Of a stretch of DNA of 60,000 nucleotides, positions 53,001 to 60,000 are shown piece after piece. The stretch is taken from positions 2,606,001 through 2,666,000 of the forward strand of contig OX485804.1 in the NCBI GenBank assembly GCA_950295325.1, written 5' to 3'. A program made the translations under genes and the position numbers. The stretch's first letter is position 1, and each line of letters starts with the position of its first letter. Origin of the DNA: Polytrichum commune. Its lineage: Eukaryota; Streptophyta; Polytrichopsida; Polytrichales; Polytrichaceae. Below the pieces are notes generated by a model, which ran no database searches, was not told where the DNA came from, and worked only from the letters and a program-made list of their open reading frames with translations.

Positions 53001-54746
53001 CAGGTATGTTCCCTTCACACTGTTTACAATTCTGTCATCTACGCAAACTATTATACATATTGTTAGGTAGTTCAGCTGCTCCTTATGTTAGAATAAGCTT
53101 CATAATGGTGAGAATACCTGAGACCTCAACTCGATATTCCCTGGTAAGTAAATAGAAGGGCTGTATAGGTCAATATCTCTAAGGGCTGTAAGCTGCCACT
53201 TAGCAACCAGTACCTGAGCACATCTGCAACAACCAGTAATCGGCTATGTGGTGGTTGGGTGCAGCAATGGTGAAGACGAGGTCTCGAGGACACCGGATGC
53301 AGTGCCAGGAATTCTGCAAACCTGGCTCCAAAAGCTTGAAGCCTCCTCAGAGCTTCTTACATTCAAAGTATGTACGATGGCCTTAGGAAAATCTTAGATT
53401 TGTTATCCCTCATTATCATAGTATAAAGCAATTTATCTGTACAGACTTTTAGAAGGATACCACCAGAAGAACAGCCAGGGCAGCTCGATCCAACACCAAC
53501 ACCGAACCTTTGACCACCCAAATGAAAGGGGGCGGCCTCAATTTAGAAAACAGATCTAGGACATTCAAGGATCTCTCATTAATGAAAGTTTCAATGAATC
53601 AGATCTTTGGAGCTCCTAGATTTGCGTTCTAAAATGAAGCCCCTCCCATTGGTTGGTCATAGGTTTGGTGTTGGTGTTGAGTTGAGCTACCTTAACGTTC
53701 AAGATAACCTTCAAATTAAAATTAAAATGTGAATCAAGGAATCGCCTTGTGGGTATAGAGTGACATGCATCACTTGTATTAGGCACTCAAGGGAGGAGCT
53801 GGTGTCAGAGGCTTGAAGCTCGTCCAGCCGATCTCCAGAACCTTTCGCACGAACTATAGTTGCACACATACACTGACAATATGAAATGGATCACTATTCC
53901 CCCATTCCTCCTTCTGAGCCTGGTAAAAGAGACTCAAAGAACTCTTAAATTCTCCTTGGCAGGAGTCTATAATGAGGATGCTATGGGAGAGGGATGAGAA
54001 AAGTGCACACTCAGCGCCTAAGATGAGCAACCAAGCTGCACTAGAGTGTGTCAAGAACCTTATTGACGTTGAGAACGACTACCTTCTCTCCAAAGCATCG
54101 TACAGGTGGGTTACGCTTCGAGATACATATGGCAATTAACAAATGAGACTAATTCGAAGAACCAAGCAGCCTACTTTCATCCATCCTATTAGTAAGTTTG
54201 ATAGCTATTGACCTTGTCATTGTGACTAGCCTACTAGTAACACATAAATTGCATGTAAGTAGCACTCCGGGTTTCAAAAATAACAAGACATATTTCATGG
54301 GGATGGACTTGTCAGGGATGCGGATGCTATTGTGAAGGCTGAGCCAGAAAAGCTACTCCACCGAGTTCTTGACCATTTTCAGGTGTTTTCTATCACTCCA
54401 AGCACAAACTGCTTTCAGTTTTTTGTAAACTTTCAGAGTTCTGAAGCTAATGTAGATCATTTAGCAAGTGTGATTCCATTAAGAATCATAGCTCTTCTTG
54501 CAATCGACTGCAACTGCCCTGAGATGTAGTGACTTACCCTCAATTTGTTGGTGCAAGTAACAGATGTTGTTTGAGGTCCCACAGCTGGAGGGAGTGATGG
54601 CTGTGATGAATTCAGTTTACATCCAGTGCTCAGAATATCACAATTTTGCAAGGGCATTGTGCTCCATGCTTGGGCTGGAGAAGGAAGCAGGGCCCAACAC
54701 CATCATTTCTGCTGTCAACTCCATCCTCTCTAGCAGGATGATGTGA
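47083..54746 (+). CDS. CEP70: CEP70-like centrosomal/basal-body protein, 13 exons, 1361 aa
   Basis: Exons: 47083-48487, 48677-49890, 50281-50501, 51036-51114, 51405-51536, 51848-52027, 52306-52425, 52642-52743, 52867-53003, 53265-53367, 53963-54105, 54316-54382 and 54564-54746. The sum is 4086 nt, in frame. The family marker WERISDLLCQNGFPPV is at about 826, followed by coiled coils (exons 3-7: EERLHSHMQQLESERDEM, EKEKEIRRLQEELKARP). The C-terminal block NLIDVEN...VLDHFQMLFEVPQLEGVMAV parallels animal CEP70 (HFQKLF.VPSLNGV), including its TPR-like end. Animal CEP70 binds gamma-tubulin and acts at centrosomes and basal bodies; here a role in sperm blepharoplast/basal bodies is inferred. The N-terminal 820 residues are an extension: an acidic run at 102-112, then Ser/Pro/His/Arg-rich, likely disordered. 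The intron 48488-48676 is inferred to remove in-frame TAA (48493) and TAG (48558). The exon 9 start is uncertain (52867 or 52891). Confidence 0.88.
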
Positions 54747-56976
54747 TGTGGAGAATACACATAAAAGTATTGCTCAAGACATCGTGATTGTGTTTCTTGA
54801 AGTACTGTAGCAGGGTTCTGGCTGTGTGAAATAATCCCTAAAAGTCATGACCTACAAATAGAAACTGCAGAACACACAACTGCCAGAATACCCTGAAAGC
54901 CTCTCCCAAGGAGATACAAATTGTTTTCTGTCAAGGTCCTCATTTCAGATGCGAATCAGAGAAATTTATGAATGGTGAACCTTCTGTGTGCAAGAAACAT
55001 GTCAGGAACTAACCAGTGAAATTGTGCCCAAAACGTCCACAACACTAGGTGCATTCTAGGAAAACTAAACTCCGAAAACTTCTGGTCTCAAATCTGATTG
55101 GAATCCACACTTACCATGACTGCACATCACAACACTGTCTCAAGTATTCTCCATGAGGCCTGTTCTCATGATCTTGATTCCTTCCCTTCGCAGAAAGGCA
55201 GATTCATGAGTGGCCTACTTTGCACAAATTGTACACAAACAACACCAATGCTTTGCCTGCAACAAACTGGGAGGCTTATGCAAGACAGCTAAGGCATCCC
55301 AAGAGGTCAGCCACACCTCCTACTTGCCAATTATCATCAACTAGGTGTCTCAGTATCCAGATATTGAATGATAATTGGAGACAGGAATATGTGTGCTGAC
55401 CTCTTGAGATGCCTTTAGCTGCATGTTGTGCAACAGCAGCCCAATTTGCTGCATAAAAAGCATTGTTGCTGTTTATGTGTACAATCTGAGCAGATGGAAA
55501 CATTTAAAATGACAGCAAGTGAAGAGTACAGGAGTAGGCAGTTTCCTTACCATGAGAACTAGGTTTTGTTGGGGACGATGATCTTATGGTAACAGAAACT
55601 CACTCGTCAACTAAAAAAGTATTCAGAGTAAGCAGGCTATGAAAAGAACCAGAGGGTTTGGAAGAGATCTCTTATAAAGGATAGAATTATCACAGGCAAG
55701 AGAATTATGTACTGCTGCAGCAGAATTCCTCTAGATCACTCTGACAATGGTATATCACATAAGGTCAAAGCAAGAAAACTGCTGGAAAAACATTGAACTG
55801 ACTTCAAAAGTCTCACTTTCTGCAAATACATTGCTATCAATACAAGAAAATGTATGCAGATATATATTATGACTGCAAACAATAACTGCATGTGCTCTCT
55901 GTTGATGTGGTAACATTACCAGAAATTTTGTAATTTGCCACCTTATCCCTAGAGGCACTTGTAATGACACAGAATATTATACAATTTAACAAGTCACCTT
56001 TATCTAACCAGCCCTTCCTGGTATATCATTACAGCACCCAAGTCCATCTTCATGTGATCTGGATCATCAGCACAACACTTAATGGAGGCACTTGATGTAG
56101 ACCTAAGTGCAATCCTTTGTAACCTGCAGGACAGAGTTGCCTGCACTACTTCAACGAAGTTCCTGCCTCTGTCACTCACTAGGTTTTCTTTCTACTTGAT
56201 ACATAGCTCATATCTTCTCTTAGAATATTTGCTGCTGGGGAATCTCTGTACAGAGGCTGTTGCCGCTGTGGCACTCAAATGTACATTTTCCTCAACAATA
56301 TGGCTATATGAACCATCTATATATCGTACAACCACCTGTTTGACATCTGCCTTCAACTGCATATGAAAAAGACTTCGACAACAACAGTGTTCATTATCCA
56401 CCACGGATCTTTCTTGTACAAGTGTACACCATGATGCTGCTCCACTTGATGTCTTGATAGTACGGCCATTTGACATTGTCAACCCAGCAACATCCGCTCA
56501 AAATGATGAACTGGAAATGGAATTCTATCTAAAAAAGTCAAACCTACTAGGGATAGTACTAAAAAGATGCTAATTAGAATCTCAAGAACCTGGGACAGGT
56601 AGACTGTCTATGATGAAGAAATGGCCTCACTACACTATAAAGGTGTCTAGGATGTCAATGGCGTCACTACACTATAAAGGTGACTTGTATCAAGGAGGTC
56701 ACCACTGTCTCTAAAGACATTGACTTCACCAAAATATCCACGTGCCATGATCTCATGTTCATCCCCATCGTTGGAATATCTGTTGGCCTTACGTAGTTGA
56801 TTTCCTTGTCATGCTTTTGGGCATCCACTTGAGAGGGTCACTAACTTTGACATCCACAATACAAAGAGTTGTCTATCTTTCTTGATTAAAGACACCATCT
56901 TTGGATAGAATATGAAAACCATTGACTAATAAGGAAAAACTGCAAGGACAATGCTATTGGCATACGGATCGCAAGG
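54747..56976. other. Intergenic between convergent CEP70 and the coiled-coil gene
   Basis: Probably contains both 3' UTRs. A 20-base direct repeat (NTCACTACACTATAAAGGTG) occurs at 56626-56645 and 56663-56682. The small frames at 56082-56482 have no motif. No gene is seen. Confidence 0.45.
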
Positions 56977-59900
56977 TTAATCAACGGGGCTAGGAACAAG
57001 ACTGAACCAGCCATTGACAGGGTCCGTTCTAGGTCCTGCCATGGGTATAAACGGCAGGAGATTTTGCTGTTGTTGCTGCTGCTCAGTACCACTCTCCATC
57101 AGATGCAAAGAGCCTTCACTTGCAGATCTCATCAAGCCTGGCCCCAAGCCTTTCCCGAGTTTATTTGACACCTGCCCAGCTGGAATGTCATGAGTTTCCT
57201 CTTTCAGATTGCCCTCATCCCAGCTGCTTGCTGAAGAGGTTGATTTGCTGATTGACTGAGGAGCCGAGTTGGTACTTGCAAGATCCTGTGTGTTTGTCGC
57301 CAAGCTTGAACAAACGCCATTCTTGCTCCCCAGTAAAGATGCTGCTGCCACAGCTGCACCAGTAGCTGCAGATTTCAATTCAGTATTTTCCTGCTCCCCT
57401 TGCTCTTCCTTCTCCTTGGGAAGGAAAAGGGAATTAGGGGCCAAAGGACCTTGATTCAACTTTCTTGTTCGATGCAATGATGGGGCAGACTTACCTGCTG
57501 ATGTGTCTCCACACTCAGGTGGCCATCCTTGTAGACTATCTCTTATTTGTTGGATCTCCCAAACTCGCCAACTAGCTGCAGCTGCTGCCATTCCAGTCGC
57601 CACAGACTCCTTGTGTTGGAGTTCGCACTGTTGTTTATGTTGCTCCTCACTTTGTAACTTCTGCAGCTTCAGTTCCGCTATCTCAGCCTGCATCCACCAG
57701 CATGTAGAACATTGAGAAGCTTTCAGCTGGTGATACTCATAGCATGTTGTCCATATTAGATTAGTGCAATTGCTTTGCGAGTCCCAGGTGCGACCAGTTG
57801 CGAATCCTCTACACCTATAGCCACAAATTTCTACCCAACAAGATGGATCCTTTGTATCTGGTTCATGTGTAAAAGAAAGAATACAATTCAAAATACAATT
57901 ATTTATTTCACACTGTAGATTAGAGGTCACGCAAAACTACAAGACCTAATTTCCTAACAGTGTGGACCTCAAAGATATTGAGGTCTGCTTTGAGATCATT
58001 TTTTCCGAGCTTCATTTCAGCTTTACAATTTGATCAGGTCAAGTGGTTTCTATACAATCATCACTCATGAAAAACTTCCTCACAAGATGTATCACAGTTC
58101 AAATATCCTTTCGCAAAGAGTGCCATTCAGATTAAATCAACAAATGTCCTCAGTTGTTTTCAAACAGCAAAACATACTCAAATTACAATGATCAGATACA
58201 TAAAGGCCGCCTACCCGTGCAGCTTCAAGAGCCTTCCCCTGTGTCGCAACAAGTGCTTTCAAATCCCGTATGCAAACCTCCATCTCAGCCTTTGCAGTCT
58301 CAGCATGCACTCGTGCCAGGACTTGGACGTCTAACGCTTGTGTCAATTCTACCACCTGCCATGAGTTGTTCCTCACATTCCCTAATCCACGTGCAGATAC
58401 CAACAGTTCAAGCTCCCTCACCTTCAAAGACATCCAACAAAAAGTTAAATATCATTTATCAGTGTAAGGACACAAGGAGCTTAATGGATCACACTTCTTG
58501 ACTGCCACTTCACACTACTATGCCCTGTTTCTGATGACTGATTGCTCTATAGACAAGTTCCCTGGGTGTGGGATTTTTGTGAATAAGACCAAGACTCCAC
58601 GTGCACCTTAAACCAACCAAAGTTGAGGTGGGCCAGCTTGAACCTCAACTACCAGAACAGGTTAGAGTGTTACAGTTGTGAAGCATTGAGGGCTGGAACT
58701 AGACCGTGCATATTCAAAAGGGCCCCTGCACAACTACTAGACCAATAATGCCAGAAAACAAGATAGATATATCTGGGGAGAAAATTCTTGATTTCATGAG
58801 CTTTCCGCGAACAACCACAATGAGCTTTGAAATAGTTTTCCAAAGGAGTAATCAATTACACATCTACAGAGAAGCTACAAAACTCTAATTAAAGGCGGCA
58901 CATAGCTGTGGATGAAGTACCTTTTTCTTATCAACACGAGCAGCTTGTTGTGTCCGCTCCAGCTCTTGCTCAATTCGCTGCACACGATTTGACAAATTCT
59001 CTTCTGTGATGATGGTTGTCTCTAGTGGAGTTTCAACCAAAACAGCCTTCCATGTGTCCTCTGTCTTGGCCTCTGAAAGTGAAGTTCTTATATCCGTTTT
59101 GATGTGGAGCGTCATGTCTATACCATCTCCAGCAGAGCAATTTCTACTTTGACCTGGTTGTACCGAGGACAATGAATCACTCTCCGTAACTTCATTCTCT
59201 TTCAGGCTCTTAGTTTTCCCTTCAGTCTGATTATTTCTTTGACCAATATTCAGCTTCCTGTCTGCTGCATTGTCTCCACTTGAACTGTCAACGCTTTTCA
59301 ATGATTTTAATGACAGCAGCCCATTCAATCCCCCTTGAGGCCTTGCTTGCAAGTCTTGAGGCTTTATACTAGATGCAGGAGTTATTAGCCGTGGATGATG
59401 TTGATGGCTGCCCTTCCCGTCAACTTTTATCCAGTTATCCATGTTGTCAGAACCGTCCTCTGGAGGTGAAAAAAGCCCAGTACCTCCTGGACTACTTATG
59501 CCACTGGTCGTGTCAGATGTAAATCCTTCACTGACTTGTCTCTCAGTCTTGGGAGAACCCCAAAGTGAGTTGTTTCCTTCACTGGCTCCGCCATTGCACT
59601 GATCCAAATTTTTCTGAGTAGCAATATCTTCTTCAGGTCTCACACAAGGACTTACCAGAGCTTGGTCATTGTCAACCTCCAGCGTGCTTACCTCAGCTTC
59701 TGACTCAGATGATGAGCATGTATCTGTTGCTTTAGACTCTTTCGTGATTACTCTCGTGAGCTCTTGTCTACAAGTCTCATTTTTTTGCACTAATTCCTTC
59801 TTCTTCTTCCCTTTTTTCTTCAAGCGGGCTTGTCGTGTATTTGATTTTTTTGATGTAGACTTGGATTCATTCGTATCTTGTGCAAAAAGGTTGAGGAGCT

Positions 59901-60000
59901 CTTCTTGCCGCAATGCAACTTCCAACTCCAGCTGCTTCCATCTTTCATCCTGTTCTCAAATCACAAAGTCTGCTTCTTGGTATCCAAGTCTTCTATTATT
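56977..60000 (-). CDS. Unrecognised coiled-coil protein, 3' part of a gene running off the window
   Basis: I do not recognise the family. Three exons are visible in coding order: 59949-58921 (343 codons), 58421-58215 (69 codons) and 57687-56977 (236 codons and stop). All are in phase 0 with GT-AG introns; earlier exons lie beyond 60000. The visible 648 residues start with a helical DERWKQLELEVALRQEELLN, then a Lys-rich basic patch (RQARLKKKGKKKKELV, nuclear-targeting-like), a long Ser/Thr-rich disordered region, and a coiled coil (RVQRIEQELERTQQAARVDK) continuing through exon 2 (ELTQALDVQVLARVHAETAK) and into exon 3 (AEIAELKLQKLQSEEQHKQQ). The tail is Ser-rich with a six-Gln run and ends WFSLVPSPVD. 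It could be a cytoskeletal or scaffold protein, but nothing in the sequence proves this. Confidence 0.8.

Overview
The window reads as nuclear DNA of a land plant with multi-exon genes, GT-AG introns, long AT-rich intergenic stretches and many small DNA transposons. A seed-free plant (bryophyte most likely, lycophyte or fern possible) is inferred because the window holds a full-length CEP70-like centriole/basal-body protein, a family kept in lineages that build motile cilia, next to typical plant genes. The exact species cannot be read from the sequence.

Layout. 1-5.2 kb: transposon debris, including a 1.09-kb hAT deletion derivative with perfect 18-bp inverted ends, and several short inverted-repeat elements. 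5.4-10.6 kb (+): choline-phosphate cytidylyltransferase, 8 exons, 365 aa. 10.6-16.1 kb: intergenic repeats, then a duplicated leader. 16.2-17.4 kb (+): single-exon F-box protein, 413 aa. 17.4-26.4 kb: gene-poor; it holds a 3.5-kb TIR element with a 410-bp hAT-type MITE nested inside it (exact 8-bp duplication) and a 185-bp hairpin that looks like a MIRNA precursor. 26.4-28.4 kb (-): secreted glyoxal-oxidase-like copper radical oxidase, 2 exons, 562 aa. 28.4-37 kb: more mobile DNA, including a pogo-like MITE, a near-perfect 1,286-bp foldback element with a 9-bp duplication (MULE type), and a second hAT transposase relic. 37.1-43.3 kb (-): C53/CDK5RAP3, 10 exons, 610 aa. 45.9-46.7 kb (-): a 75-aa two-exon protein, head to head with CEP70. 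47.1-54.7 kb (+): CEP70, 13 exons, 1361 aa. 57.0-60 kb (-): 3' part of an unrecognised coiled-coil gene that runs off the window.

The genes are unrelated housekeeping or regulatory loci: phosphatidylcholine synthesis, protein turnover, cell-wall/peroxide chemistry, UFMylation-linked ER-phagy and basal-body biology. They do not form a cluster. The exon models come from reading splice sites and protein-family resemblance by eye. For the CCT, GLOX, C53 and CEP70 models the summed exon lengths are divisible by three and the frame stays open to a single stop. I found no CRISPR array and no tRNA or rRNA gene. The most notable items are the CEP70 homologue with its roughly 800-residue disordered extension, the hairpin at 24.8-25.0 kb, the five W-containing motifs in C53, and the dated or nested transposons.
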